A stretch of 64,000 nt of DNA from CADCTQ01 sp963844325 (GCA_963844325.1 CAWJNV010000001.1:2666001-2730000); one strand, 5' to 3'; positions 25,786 through 36,442 are shown, numbered from the stretch's first letter. Notes: generated from the sequence alone by a model not told the origin. A program made the numbers and translations.

Positions 25786-26793
25786 CCGGGGCAGGCCCAC
25801 GCGGAAGGTTTCGCGGCCGTGGTCGATCACGATGGGTTTGCCGGCTACGTAGTGGTAGCGGGCTTCCAGGTTTTTGAGCCCGATGCCCGTCGAGTTTTCC
25901 CTGGCTTCCTTGGCGTTGAGGCTGTTTTCCACCCACAGCATGTCGGCCGTGGTGTAGACGCGCAGCACCAGCGGCTGGTGTTCCGAAATGCGGTTGTGTT
26001 TCACGGCATTTTCCACCAGCAGCTGCACCGCCATGGGCAGCACGTAGGTGGGCGTACCGTCGAGCCGCACGTCGAGGCTCACCTTGTTGTAAAACCGCAC
26101 GTTGAGCAGGAAGCAATAGGCTTCCACCACGGCAATCTCTTTGGCCAGCGGCACCCGCTTTTCGTGGTTGTGTTCCAGCACGTACCGGTACACCTGGGCC
26201 AGCTTGGTAATGTAGCGGTCGGCCAGCACGGGGTCTTTGTACACCACGCCGCTGAGCACGCTCAGGCTGTTGAACAAAAAGTGCGGGTCGAGCTGCTTGG
26301 TGAGGCTTTCCACCTTGGCGATCAGGTTCTCCTGGCGCAGTTTCTCCTGTTCCAGCAGCGACTGTTTCCACTTGTCAAACAGAAAGGCCCCTTCGTAGAA
26401 GGCGATGAACAGCAGCGCCAGCAGGAACGAGACGAAAATGTTTTGCAGCACCACCGCCACCGTAATGTACACCGACGACACGGCCGAACTGTACGTGAGG
26501 ATGCCGATGATGAGCATCAGCGACGAAAACACGAAGATGCCGGCCACCTCGTACACCAGGTGCTTGCCAATGCTTTTTTCCCAGGGAAACAGGTACAGCA
26601 CCAGCGCCTGGATGAACTTGCTGCCTTCCCAGATCACGTACGTGGTGAGCGTAGCCACCAGGATGGAAAGGAAGTGCGCCCTGGAGCCCAGCTCCATGGG
26701 GATGAAAAAGGTGGGCACCACGATCCCGAACGAGAGGGCCCCCAGGAGCGCCGTCCACCGGACGCGGAAGGTATACCGGAATGTTTCTGCCAC
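25771..26793 (-). CDS. LytS-family sensor histidine kinase
   Basis: About 340 aa if the GTG at 26793 (VAETFRYTFRVRW) is used; no good ATG is available and the open frame extends to 26955 through unlikely sequence. Four membrane helices (ALLGALSFGIVVPTFFI, ILVATLTTYVIW, AGIFVFSSLMLIIGILTY, ILQNIFVSFLLALLFIAF-like) precede the phospho-site motif QLDPHFLFNSLSVLSG and the ATPase motif QLLVENAVKHN ... GIGLKNLEARY. Partner of the LytTR regulator just downstream. The start is uncertain. Confidence 0.85.
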   Translation of the reverse strand: MAETFRYTFRVRWTALLGALSFGIVVPTFFIPMELGSRAHFLSILVATLTTYVIWEGSKFIQALVLYLFPWEKSIGKHLVYEVAGIFVFSSLMLIIGILTYSSAVSSVYITVAVVLQNIFVSFLLALLFIAFYEGAFLFDKWKQSLLEQEKLRQENLIAKVESLTKQLDPHFLFNSLSVLSGVVYKDPVLADRYITKLAQVYRYVLEHNHEKRVPLAKEIAVVEAYCFLLNVRFYNKVSLDVRLDGTPTYVLPMAVQLLVENAVKHNRISEHQPLVLRVYTTADMLWVENSLNAKEARENSTGIGLKNLEARYHYVAGKPIVIDHGRETFRVGLPRLLET

Positions 26794-27219
26794 GGACAAA
26801 GCGTTTGGCGGTCGAACCAGCTGCAAATTGACGCTAAAAAACGGACAAATGCACGCCGTCCGGTTCTCCGGCCGGCCGGGACCGGGTAAGCAATCCGGAA
26901 GAATTTGCGCAAAAAAGCGACACTTTTGTGCCCATGTATGAATTACCGGGGGCAAAGCCGGTTTTGGGAGCCTTCCGGCGGGGCAAAACGGCCCGTGGGG
27001 CGCCGGGGCGGTACAAAAGGGGTGGAGGGCTCCGCAAAGGCAGCCGGCGGGGATGTGAGGTTGGCGGCCGGAAAGCAGGAGATTCCGTACGTAAATTCAC
27101 CCGAAAGTGATGCACGGCCCTTGCACCTTACAAGGGGCGGCCGTGCCGGAGTTTGGACGGCCGGTTACTTTTCGGACATATTGCACGCAAGATCATCCAC
27201 CTTTATTCTTCGCACAGCT
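26794..27219. other. Intergenic region without a supported gene
   Basis: 426 bp between divergent genes. Short open frames exist on both strands, but none has a start or composition I trust. A CACTTTTG near 26920 resembles a -7 element without a matching -33 box. I see no stem-loop of note. Confidence 0.4.
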
Positions 27220-27429
27220 ATGCAAAGCTTCAACCCCGAAACATTCAAAGCCCAGCAGGTCCAGGAAATACAGGCCAAACTCGAACAATTGCAGTCCGAA
27301 ACCGGCCAGTTGATGCTGGAGCTGACCACCCTTTACGGCAAGTACGCCTCGCTCCTGCAAGAAAACATCTCCCTCAAATCCCGCATGGGCAAACTGGAAC
27401 TGAAGGAAGCCGTAGTGACCGCCCGCTAA
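27220..27429 (+). CDS. Small coiled-coil protein
   Basis: 69 aa from the ATG at 27220. Almost the whole chain is predicted by eye to be one amphipathic helix with heptads (QVQEIQAKLEQLQSETGQL, LYGKYASLLQENISLKSRM). It resembles short coiled-coil or cell-division-like accessory proteins, but I cannot name a family. No membrane segment or signal is present. It precedes the giant secreted protein by 96 bp. Confidence 0.5.
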   Translation: MQSFNPETFKAQQVQEIQAKLEQLQSETGQLMLELTTLYGKYASLLQENISLKSRMGKLELKEAVVTAR

Positions 27430-27525
27430 GGGGCAAGCGGCCTTTCGCCGCCCGCGATTCCCATCGCTGCATCCGCAAGGTGCCCGGCCCACCGGCCGGG
27501 CATTTCTATTTTTTTATCCCATCCT

Positions 27526-30500
27526 ATGCAAAAACGATTACAATCTTTTTTACTCCTGTTCCTGCCCTGGCTGCTGGCTGCTCCTGTCCGGGGCCAGGTA
27601 CCCGATTCAACCATCTGGGGCACCGACGGAACCGTCAGGGCCATTGTCCGCAGCGGGAATACGATCTACCTGGGCGGTGACTTTACCCACTTGCAGCCCA
27701 ATACGGGCGGCGGGGGTGTGCTGAACCCAACGGACGGACAACTGGTGCACAACCCGCGGATTGAGGGAACCGTGCGGGCATCGGCGCCCGACGGCAACGG
27801 GGGCTGGTACATCGGCGGTCAGTTTACCAAAGTACAGGGGTGGGCAACATCCGGGCTGGCCCGCCTGCGGCCCGACGGCACGCCCGACAAGGCGTGGAAC
27901 CCCCAACTGAACGGGCAGGTGTACGGTTTGCTGGTCGCCGGTAACGTCGTGTACGTGTGGGGGTGGTTTACGACCGTGGACGGCCAGCAAAGGAACAACC
28001 TGGCGGCCCTCGATGCGGCATCCGGCCGGGTAACTGCCTGGAATCCCGATGCCAACGGCGAAGTAAATGCCCTGGTGGTGAGCGGCAGCACGGTATACGC
28101 CGGCGGCGCCTTTACCACCATCGGCGGGCAAAGCCGGGCGTACCTGGCGGCCCTGGATGCGGCCACCGGGCGGGCCACGGCCTGGAACCCCGCAACGCCC
28201 CGGCACATTCACGCCATGGCCCTTTCGGGCAATACGGTCTACCTGGGAACGTTCCCCAGTATCCCGGGCAGCCAGCCCGGCAATAACCTGACGGCGGTTG
28301 ATGCAACCACCGGCCAGGCAACGGCCTGGAGCCTGAACGCCGACGGCGACGTGACTACCCTGGTGGTTGCCGGCGGTACGGTGTACGCCGGGGGCACTTT
28401 CTACTTCGTAGACGGACAAATTCACCCCAACGCAGTAGCCATTGATGCGGCCACCGGCCTGGTCGCGGCCTGGAACCCGAACCTGAAAGTTTCCAAATCG
28501 GGCATTTCCGCAATCGTCGTTGAGGGCAACACCGTCTACCTGGGCGGCAACTTCTGGGGCGTGGGCGACCGGTATCAGAATAACCTGGTTGCCGTGGACG
28601 CTGTTACCGGCCAACCGAACGCCTGGAACCCCTGGGTGCCTTACAACGGTACGTTTCAACTGGGCGTTGGCACCATCAGTATTTCGGGCGGCAACCTGTT
28701 CGTTGGCGGAGACTTTACGACGGTGGGCGGGGTAACCCGGTCGCACCTGGCAGCCATTGACGCAACCACCGGCAAGCCCGCGCCCTGGAACCCGGCCGTG
28801 GAGCAGCCGGTGAGGGCCATGGCCATTTCCGGCAACACCGTCTTCACCGCCGGGTTTGTAGGCGGAATATTCACGAGCAGGCTGGAAGCAATTGACGCGG
28901 CCACGGGCCAATCGACCAACTGGAACCTCCATACCGACGGCCACGTAACCGCTCTCGCGGCGGCCGGCAGTACATTCTACGTCGCGGGAACTTTTAACAG
29001 CGTCGGGGGGCAAACCCGGCATAACCTGGCGGCCATTGATGCCGCTACCGGCCGGGTGACTGCCTGGGACCCCAACGCCAACGGTGACGTGTTTGCCCTG
29101 GCGGCCAGCGGCAGTACCGTCTACGCCGGAGGAACCTTCAACCTGATCGGCGGGCAAACCCGAAGAAGCTTAGCGGCGCTTGATGCGGCTACCGGACAAG
29201 CCATGCCCTGGAACCCCAATCCGGATGCGTTCGTGACCGCCCTGGCGCCTGCCGGCAGCACCGTCTACGTCGGTGGGCCTTTTTCGCACATCGGGGGGCA
29301 AAGCCGGAATGCCCTGGCGGCCGTCGATGCCACCTCCGGGCGGGCAATGGCCTGGAATCCAAATGCCAACAATGCCGTAACGGCCCTGGCCGTGGCCGAT
29401 GGTACGGTATACGCCGGGGGAGCCTTTACCACCATGGGCGGGCAGACCCGCAGCAGGCTGGCCTCCGTGGATGCGGCCACCGGCCTGGTGACGGCCTGGA
29501 ACCCGAGCCCCAGCGACAGCGTACTCGCCCTGGACGTGTACGAGGGACGGGTCCACGCCGGGGGAGCCTTCCGGACCGTCGGGGGCAAAGCCGTCCGGGG
29601 ACTGGCGGTCTTTCATCCGGCGGCGCGGGGCTTCAATTACATTCGCGGCAACCTCTACGAGGATGCGGACGGGGATTGCGTAAAGGATGCCGGCGAGCGG
29701 GGAATCCCCGGCCGCGTGGTGGTGGCCCGGCCCGGCAACTACTTCGGCACCACCGATTCCCTGGGCAATTACGCCCTGGCGGTAGACACGGGAAGCTACA
29801 CCGTGCAGCAAGTCATCCCGGCTGAACACCAGGCCATGGTCCGGCAGATCTGTCCCGCACCCCCGGCCGGGCACGCGGTCCGCTTTACCAGTTACGGCAA
29901 TGCCGTGGCGGGAAAAAACTTTGCCAACCAGACGCAAGTGCACCCGGCCCTGGCCGTCAGCGTGTCTTCGTGGGGGCGGCGGCGTTGCTTTCGCAATACC
30001 ACCGTGGTGGACTACAACAACCGCGGCAACGGGCCGGCCCAGGGGGTAAAAGTGTACGTAAAGCTGCCCCAGTACGTGGTGTCCATCTCCGCCAGCGTTC
30101 CTTACCGGATCGACCGGGACAAGAACCTCGTGTTTGACGTGGGCACCCTGGTTGCCGGTGCCCGTGGCACCCTCTACCTGACCGATTCGGTCGTGTGCAA
30201 CAAGCCGGACATCCGCGGGCTCACCCAGTGCACCAAAGCCTGGATCACGCCCGAAAACGCCCGGCCGGCAGCCCCCGGCTGGGACGGGTCCGACGTGGCC
30301 CTGAGGGGTGCCTGCGGCAACAACGGTACCGTACGGCTGGTACTCCGCAACGGGGACTCGGGCAGCATGGCCGACAGCAGTGCCTTCCGGGTCTACCTGG
30401 ATGCGCAACTGGCCCTCACCCGCAACTTCAAACTAGCTCAGGGCGACAGCCTGATCCTGCAAGTACCCGCCAACGGCCGTACTGTGCGCCTGGAAGCCGA

Positions 30501-31890
30501 CCAGCGGCCGGCGCATCCCCGCAAAAAACAAAGCAACCTCACCCTTGAGGCCTGCGGCACCAACGCCGGCGGGCAGGTAAGCCGGGGATTCGTGAACAAG
30601 TTTCCCCACGACGTCGAAGAGCCGGAAGTGGACATTGAATGCCTGCCCATCACCGACTCCTTCGACCCCAACGACAAGGCCGTCAGCCCGGAAGGGGTGA
30701 CCGACCAGCACTACACGCCTACCGGCAAACCCCTGGATTACGTGATCCGTTTCCAGAACACGGGTACCGACGTGGCCTACACGGTGGTGGTGACGGATAC
30801 GCTTTCCGAGCACCTCGACCTGGCTACGCTGCAAGTCGGGGCTACCTCGCACGCCGGCAAGGTGACCGTGTCGGGCAAAGGCCGGCCCGTGCTCACCTTC
30901 ACGTTCAACAACATCAACCTGCCCGACAGCACCCGCGACAGACGGGGCAGCAACGGCTTCATCCGGTTCAGCATCAGGCCCCGGGCGGACCTGCCGGAAA
31001 AGACGCGGATTGAAAACTTCGCCGACATCTTCTTCGACTACAACGAACCCGTGCGCACCAACACCGTGCTCAACCGCATTTACGACGTACCGCCCGTGGT
31101 GGCCGAAGCCGTACGGCTGGACGGGGGCGTGGTGTGTTACCAGGCCCGGGCCACTCCCTCGGTCGAGGTGCCGCCCAACGTGTGTGCGCAGGACACCGTG
31201 CGCCTGCGGGCCGCTTCGCCCGAATTCGGCCGGGGAAGCTGGGTGCGCATCAGCGGGGGCGGTACCGTACCGGAAACCGGTAACCCGGTGGTGTTGGTAA
31301 CCGGGCTGGCCTACGGCGACAACGTGTTCGAGTGGCGGATACCGGCCAATGCCTGCACCACCGATTCGCTGCGGGCCCGGGTAACGGTTACCCGCCTGCG
31401 GCCGCCCGCAACCCCGGCCATCGTGCCCACCGGAACCGACAGCCTGGCGTGCAACGCCACGGGCCGTGCCTACGCCTGGTACCTGGACGGTACGCCGCTC
31501 GGACTGTCTGCCCGGACCATCCGGGCCGGACGGGAGGGCAGCTACACGGTGCGGGTGACCGACGAGGCGGGCTGCGCCTCGGACCTTTCGGCGCCTTTTG
31601 CCTACGTACCCACGGCCATTCAGCCTGCGGCTGCTTCCCGGGTGAGCCTCTACCCCAACCCGACGACGGGCCGGGTGGCGGTGGTGCTGCCCGCCGGGCT
31701 GGGGCCGCAGGTGCACATTGCCGTGTACGATGCCCTGGGCCGGCTGGTGGCAAGCCGCCGCGTGCTCCAGACCGCGGGTGAACACAAGGAGGAGTTTGAC
31801 CTGTCGGCCTGCCGGCCGGGGGTGCTGCTGTTCAAACTGCAAACGCCGCAAGGCGTCATCACGCGGCGCATCGTCCGGAGCAACCGGTAA
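27526..31890 (+). CDS. Giant T9SS cargo protein with beta-propeller-like repeats, type A sorting
   Basis: 1454 aa with a signal peptide (ending VRGQ). Residues ~30-700 are about a dozen repeats of roughly 50 aa with the core AAIDAATGRVTAWNPNANG, then ALA-GSTVYAGGTF and GGQTR. At about 704-800 is an SdrD-B-like domain (YIRGNLYEDADGDC), then surface domains with RGLTQC, DPNDKAVSPEG (~1046) and a DUF11-like QNTGTDVAYTVVVTDTL. The C-terminus is a type A sorting domain (SLYPNPTTGRVAV from ~1374). It is probably a surface adhesin. It shares its central ~480 residues with the next gene. Confidence 0.85.
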   Translation: MQKRLQSFLLLFLPWLLAAPVRGQVPDSTIWGTDGTVRAIVRSGNTIYLGGDFTHLQPNTGGGGVLNPTDGQLVHNPRIEGTVRASAPDGNGGWYIGGQFTKVQGWATSGLARLRPDGTPDKAWNPQLNGQVYGLLVAGNVVYVWGWFTTVDGQQRNNLAALDAASGRVTAWNPDANGEVNALVVSGSTVYAGGAFTTIGGQSRAYLAALDAATGRATAWNPATPRHIHAMALSGNTVYLGTFPSIPGSQPGNNLTAVDATTGQATAWSLNADGDVTTLVVAGGTVYAGGTFYFVDGQIHPNAVAIDAATGLVAAWNPNLKVSKSGISAIVVEGNTVYLGGNFWGVGDRYQNNLVAVDAVTGQPNAWNPWVPYNGTFQLGVGTISISGGNLFVGGDFTTVGGVTRSHLAAIDATTGKPAPWNPAVEQPVRAMAISGNTVFTAGFVGGIFTSRLEAIDAATGQSTNWNLHTDGHVTALAAAGSTFYVAGTFNSVGGQTRHNLAAIDAATGRVTAWDPNANGDVFALAASGSTVYAGGTFNLIGGQTRRSLAALDAATGQAMPWNPNPDAFVTALAPAGSTVYVGGPFSHIGGQSRNALAAVDATSGRAMAWNPNANNAVTALAVADGTVYAGGAFTTMGGQTRSRLASVDAATGLVTAWNPSPSDSVLALDVYEGRVHAGGAFRTVGGKAVRGLAVFHPAARGFNYIRGNLYEDADGDCVKDAGERGIPGRVVVARPGNYFGTTDSLGNYALAVDTGSYTVQQVIPAEHQAMVRQICPAPPAGHAVRFTSYGNAVAGKNFANQTQVHPALAVSVSSWGRRRCFRNTTVVDYNNRGNGPAQGVKVYVKLPQYVVSISASVPYRIDRDKNLVFDVGTLVAGARGTLYLTDSVVCNKPDIRGLTQCTKAWITPENARPAAPGWDGSDVALRGACGNNGTVRLVLRNGDSGSMADSSAFRVYLDAQLALTRNFKLAQGDSLILQVPANGRTVRLEADQRPAHPRKKQSNLTLEACGTNAGGQVSRGFVNKFPHDVEEPEVDIECLPITDSFDPNDKAVSPEGVTDQHYTPTGKPLDYVIRFQNTGTDVAYTVVVTDTLSEHLDLATLQVGATSHAGKVTVSGKGRPVLTFTFNNINLPDSTRDRRGSNGFIRFSIRPRADLPEKTRIENFADIFFDYNEPVRTNTVLNRIYDVPPVVAEAVRLDGGVVCYQARATPSVEVPPNVCAQDTVRLRAASPEFGRGSWVRISGGGTVPETGNPVVLVTGLAYGDNVFEWRIPANACTTDSLRARVTVTRLRPPATPAIVPTGTDSLACNATGRAYAWYLDGTPLGLSARTIRAGREGSYTVRVTDEAGCASDLSAPFAYVPTAIQPAAASRVSLYPNPTTGRVAVVLPAGLGPQVHIAVYDALGRLVASRRVLQTAGEHKEEFDLSACRPGVLLFKLQTPQGVITRRIVRSNR

Positions 31891-32365
31891 ACGGACGGTC
31901 GCCGCTTCCGTACATAAGCAAGCGCCGGCCCCCGGGCACGCCTCTCCCGCCGGGGGAGGGGCGGCCCGGGGCCGGCGTACTGCCTGGCGGGGCCCCACCC
32001 ACTGCACGACAGGTACCCGTGCAGCCCTCCGGTACGGGCGCAGCGGACTAAAAGAGACGGGCGGACGATCCCGGGTAGCTGAAAAATGAAAATAAAGCGT
32101 AATTTTAAGTGCGGGCCGGTCCCCAAAGCCCGCTACAACCAGCCTCCCCTTAAATCCTGCTGCCGCGGGAAGATTTCCGTCCGGATGGCCCCGGCCCAGC
32201 CGGCAGCGTTTCCGTTCCCCGATCTTGTTGTACCAATCCCTGAAGTGCCGGGCACCGCGTGGCGTAGCTGATTCCCTGCACCAAGGATCCCGTAAGCATT
32301 GCCCGGGACGGGCAGGAAAAGCCGTGTGCGGCACTTGTACGAGCAATTATTAAAGAGCAACCCGT
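31891..32365. other. Intergenic region with a GC-rich stem-loop
   Basis: 475 bp between the two giant cargo genes. A strong hairpin at 31923-31977 (CGCCGGCCCC..GGGC with GCCCGGGGCCGGCG) may end the upstream transcript, although no T-run follows. No coding frame is convincing. The final 90 bp before the next ATG are presumably the promoter region, without a clear match. Confidence 0.45.
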
Positions 32366-35300
32366 ATGCATAAAATTGTTACACACTTCTTTCTGGTGAT
32401 TACCCTCCTGTTGGTGCCCGACCGCGGGGCGTGGGCGCAGGGGTTTGAGTGGGCCCGGCGGATTGCGGCGCGGCCCGATGTGGCCGACGAGGCCGGCAAA
32501 CGCTGGAAAAGCGCCAACATTGGTACCTACGCCATTGAAACCGACCGGCAAGGCAACGTGTACGTGGCCGGCTACGCCTTCGATTCCGCCCGCATTGAGG
32601 TATCCCCCGACAACTACCTGGAAATGCCCGGGAAGGGATTGTTCGTGGTGAAATACGACACGAGCGGAAAGGTCATCTGGAAAATGGACATCGGGGGCCG
32701 GTCTTCCTACAAGGAGGGTAACCTGGGCCGGATTACCAAAATGGCGGTGAGTGACCAGGGGGATTTCTGGATTACCGGTGATTTGTACGGCACCGACCCC
32801 GTCATGCAAGGCAAAACCAGGCGCATCCAGCTGACCAGCAAGGATGAGTACGAAGTGGGCTTTGTCGCCAGGTACGACCGGAACGGGGAGTTGCAGTGGG
32901 CCAGTAGTTTTCAGCACGGGTGGACGTATGGCACCGACCTCAAGCCCGATGCGGCCGGGAACCTGTACCTGGCCGGTTACTTCGGCCAGGGCGGTGCGCA
33001 GCTGGATGAAAAAACGCACCTGACGTGGGGGCTGGCAATAAGCAATATTTTCGTGGCCAAGTACGATCCGGCCGGCACCGTGCTCTGGGCGCGTCCGGGG
33101 AACACGGGCCACTCCGCCAGCAACATGAACTTCTACCACCTGGGCCTCGACGCAGCAGGCAACGTGTACGTGGCGGGTGACTTTTACGGCAACGCTTACG
33201 GAACCAGCGCCTCCTTCACCAAGAACGCCCAGGGAGAGGTAGCAAAAATCGAAGTAACTTCATCAAGTGGCATTTTCCTGGTCAAATATTCGCCGCTGGG
33301 CGTACTGGCGTGGGCAAAACCGGTTGGCATGGGCGGCGGCGGCTACCTGCCCGGCACGTCTGAATACAACCGGGCCACCGTCTCCGACCTGGCTACCGAC
33401 TACACCGGGAACGGGGTGTACCTCAGCGGCTTTCACGCGTCGGCCGCTACCTTTGACAAAGGCAAAACCACCGAAATGAGTTTGCCGCCCGGCCAGGTGT
33501 ACATTGCCAAAATGAACAGCAGTGGCAACATGGTCTGGCTGAAGGGGATTGAATCCAACAAAGACGGGTACGGATGCCTGCTGAAAATCAACCGGTCCAA
33601 TACAGTTTACGCGGCGGGTACCTACATCGATGCGGTTACGTTCAACAAAGGGTTGTCCAACCAGTTCCGGATGCTCAGCAACCGTCCGGCGTACTTCCGC
33701 TACTACCTGGCCAAGTTCGACAGCAAAGGCAACTTTGGCTGGGCCACCGAGCCAAAGAGCGACAGTGCCCTCTATTTTACCGATTTTGCCGCCTCGGATG
33801 CGGGACGGGTGCACATTGCCGGGTATTACTCGGGAAAAATGCAGTTCGACCGCCATACCCTGGAACAGCCGCCCGTGTCCGGGCAATACTTCTACGGGGC
33901 GAATTACCTCGCCTCCGCCGTCGATACGCTGCATCATTTCGACGTCAACGTGATTCGCGGCAACGTGTACGAAGACGCCGGCGCCGGCAGCCCCGGTGCC
34001 AGACTCCCGGCGGAGGGCATGGTGGTGAAAGCCGAACCCGGCCCCTACTACGCTTCAACCGATGGCCTGGGCAACTACTCCCTGTACGTGGACAAGGGAA
34101 CCTACACGGTCAGCCAGTTGCACCCGCCCGACCTGCGGGGCATGCAGCGCCAGCAAACGCATCCGGCCGCGCCGGGCACGTATTCCGTCACTTTCAACGC
34201 GTACGGCAAAGACACCGCCGGCTTTGATTTCGGCAACCAAGTGATGCGCCTGCCTTTTCTGAAAGTGAACGTGGCCGCCGACCGGCGGCGGCGGTGCTTC
34301 CGCGGTACGACCACCGTCCGGTACTGCAACGAAGGCTACGCCGCCGCCCAGAACGTGCAGGTGCGGGTGTACTACCCCGGGTACGTGGTTCCCATCAGTG
34401 CCGGCATGGCCTGGCAGCAGCAGGATTCCCTGCTCACGTTCAACGTAGGCACCCTGGCGCCGGGGGCCTGCGGGGTAATTTCCATTGCGGACTCGGTCAT
34501 TTGCGGCAACGAAGCCATTCGCGGGCTTACCCAGTGCGTAAAAGCCGTCATCAGCCCCGGCAACAACAACCCGCCCCCGGACCCCCGCTGGGACCAGTCG
34601 GACGTGGCCTTGAAAGCCGCCTGCCGCAACAACGGCCTGGTGAAGCTGACCATCCTGAATACGGGTACGGGCAACATGACCGCCGCGGCTGCCTACCGCA
34701 TCTACCTCGACGCCGTGAAAGTGCACGAAGGACCGTACCAGCTTGCCAGCGGCGACAGCCTGTTGCTGCAAGTACCCGCCAACGGCCGCACGGTGCGCCT
34801 GGAGGCCGACCTGAGTGCCTACCACCCGGACGGTGCGCGCAAACCCAGCATTACCCTGGAGGGCTGCGGCGGTGCCGGCCCCGCGAGCATCAGCAAAGGG
34901 TTCGTGAACCAGCTCCCGCCCGATGACGCCCAGGACGAGGTAGCCGTTTCCTGCCTGCCCATCCTCGACAGCTACGACCCCAACGACAAACAGGCCACGC
35001 CGGCCGGCGTAGGGCCCCAGCACCTCATCGCCCCGGACCAGCCGCTGGAATACCTGGTCCGCTTTCAGAACACCGGCAGCGACGTAGCCTACACGGTGAC
35101 CATTGCCGACACCCTGGACGCGAACCTGGACGTTGCCACGCTGGAAATCGGGGCGGCTTCGCACCCTTTCTCCTGGTCAGTGGGCGGCGTGGGCCTCCCG
35201 GTACTCACCTGGACGTTCAAAGACATCAACCTGCCCGACAGCACCACCAACGAACCGGCCAGCCACGGGTACGTCCGCTTCCGCATCCGGCCGAAAGCCG

Positions 35301-36442
35301 GTATACCCCTGGGCGCGACGATCCGCAACGGCGCCGCCATTACCTTCGACTACAACAGCCCCGTGCTGACCAACCTGGTAACCCATACGACCGGTACATT
35401 GCCCGAAACAGTGGGGGAGACGGTGGTAAACGTGTGTTCGGGCAACTCCCCCACACCGGCCCGGGCGGGGCAGAACGTCGTTTTGCCGGAGGCATCTGCC
35501 GTTGCGCTGCAAGGCAACGTGCCCGGCAAGGGGTTTGGGTACTGGCAACTCAAAAGCGGCAAAGGGAAACTTGCCAACCCTACCGACCCGGCCAGCCTGG
35601 TCACGGAACTGGGGGTGGGAAAAAACGTATTTGCGTGGAACATTGCCCTGTGCGATACCACCTCTACCAGCCTGGTGACCATTGAAAGGGTAGTGGTGCC
35701 CGCCCCACCCCTCGTCAACCCGCCGGCGCCTTACTGCGCGGAGGAACCGGTGGCCGCCGTAACGGCGACGGGTGTGGACTTACGGTGGTACGCCGACCGT
35801 ACCCTGGCGAAGCAGTTGGGCACGGGGCCGGGTTACCAGCCCGTCACCGGCCGCACCGATACCCTCTACGTGACCCAAACCGTGGAGGGCTACCAGAGCC
35901 TGCCGGCCGCCGTACGCATCGCCGTGAAGCCTCCGGTGCCGGCGCCCCGGGTAGATACGGCCGGGTATTTGTGCAACGGCACCCTGCTGCAACCCATTCA
36001 CGCCGAAGGCGCAACCATCCGGTGGTACGCGGATGCCGCCCAAACCACACTGCTGCACGAAGGGAGTACGTTCGGGCTATCCAACCCGGGCACCCGCACG
36101 CTGTACGTGACCCAGGCCGTGAACGGCTGCCGGAGCGAAGCGGCTGCGGTAACCCTCCATGCCGGTGCCGGCGACCTGAAGGGAGCCGTGTTGATGCCCA
36201 ACGTCATCACGCCCAACGGCGACGGTTACAACGACGCTTTTCTTCCACCCGTATTTGCGCCGGGGGCCTGCATCGGCAGTTTCCGGACGATCCGGGTGTA
36301 CAACCGGTGGGGGAAGGTGGTATTCAGCAGCACCGACCCGCACTTCGCCTGGCGGGCCGAGGGGTGCCCGGGCGGAATGTATTTCTACGAAATACGGTAC
36401 AGCAACTTTTCGTTGCGGGGCGGCCTCTCCATATTGTACTGA
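32366..36442 (+). CDS. Giant T9SS cargo protein, type B sorting (gliding motility C-terminal domain)
   Basis: 1358 aa with a signal peptide (ending GAWAQ). Residues ~25-520 are repeats of the SBBP/NHL type (IETDRQGNVYVAGYA, KYDTSGKVIWK, LGLDAAGNVYVAGDF). From ~528 the protein parallels the preceding gene: VIRGNVYEDAGAGS, RGLTQCVKA, LQVPANGRTVRLEAD, DPNDKQATPAG, QNTGSDVAYTVTIADTL. Two Ig-like modules follow (YLCNGTLLQPIHAEGATIRW). The C-terminus is a CHU_C/type B sorting domain (PNVITPNGDGYND from ~1277). It is probably secreted and surface-attached. Confidence 0.85.
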   Translation: MHKIVTHFFLVITLLLVPDRGAWAQGFEWARRIAARPDVADEAGKRWKSANIGTYAIETDRQGNVYVAGYAFDSARIEVSPDNYLEMPGKGLFVVKYDTSGKVIWKMDIGGRSSYKEGNLGRITKMAVSDQGDFWITGDLYGTDPVMQGKTRRIQLTSKDEYEVGFVARYDRNGELQWASSFQHGWTYGTDLKPDAAGNLYLAGYFGQGGAQLDEKTHLTWGLAISNIFVAKYDPAGTVLWARPGNTGHSASNMNFYHLGLDAAGNVYVAGDFYGNAYGTSASFTKNAQGEVAKIEVTSSSGIFLVKYSPLGVLAWAKPVGMGGGGYLPGTSEYNRATVSDLATDYTGNGVYLSGFHASAATFDKGKTTEMSLPPGQVYIAKMNSSGNMVWLKGIESNKDGYGCLLKINRSNTVYAAGTYIDAVTFNKGLSNQFRMLSNRPAYFRYYLAKFDSKGNFGWATEPKSDSALYFTDFAASDAGRVHIAGYYSGKMQFDRHTLEQPPVSGQYFYGANYLASAVDTLHHFDVNVIRGNVYEDAGAGSPGARLPAEGMVVKAEPGPYYASTDGLGNYSLYVDKGTYTVSQLHPPDLRGMQRQQTHPAAPGTYSVTFNAYGKDTAGFDFGNQVMRLPFLKVNVAADRRRRCFRGTTTVRYCNEGYAAAQNVQVRVYYPGYVVPISAGMAWQQQDSLLTFNVGTLAPGACGVISIADSVICGNEAIRGLTQCVKAVISPGNNNPPPDPRWDQSDVALKAACRNNGLVKLTILNTGTGNMTAAAAYRIYLDAVKVHEGPYQLASGDSLLLQVPANGRTVRLEADLSAYHPDGARKPSITLEGCGGAGPASISKGFVNQLPPDDAQDEVAVSCLPILDSYDPNDKQATPAGVGPQHLIAPDQPLEYLVRFQNTGSDVAYTVTIADTLDANLDVATLEIGAASHPFSWSVGGVGLPVLTWTFKDINLPDSTTNEPASHGYVRFRIRPKAGIPLGATIRNGAAITFDYNSPVLTNLVTHTTGTLPETVGETVVNVCSGNSPTPARAGQNVVLPEASAVALQGNVPGKGFGYWQLKSGKGKLANPTDPASLVTELGVGKNVFAWNIALCDTTSTSLVTIERVVVPAPPLVNPPAPYCAEEPVAAVTATGVDLRWYADRTLAKQLGTGPGYQPVTGRTDTLYVTQTVEGYQSLPAAVRIAVKPPVPAPRVDTAGYLCNGTLLQPIHAEGATIRWYADAAQTTLLHEGSTFGLSNPGTRTLYVTQAVNGCRSEAAAVTLHAGAGDLKGAVLMPNVITPNGDGYNDAFLPPVFAPGACIGSFRTIRVYNRWGKVVFSSTDPHFAWRAEGCPGGMYFYEIRYSNFSLRGGLSILY

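Noticed and set aside
26905..27219. N-terminal extension of the small coiled-coil protein
   Set aside because: The in-frame upstream sequence is Gly/Arg-rich and unlike the helical protein; the ATG at 27220 is the natural start.
31891..32365. Gene remnant between the two cargo genes
   Set aside because: Open frames here are short and of shadow composition; only a GC-rich hairpin is clear.
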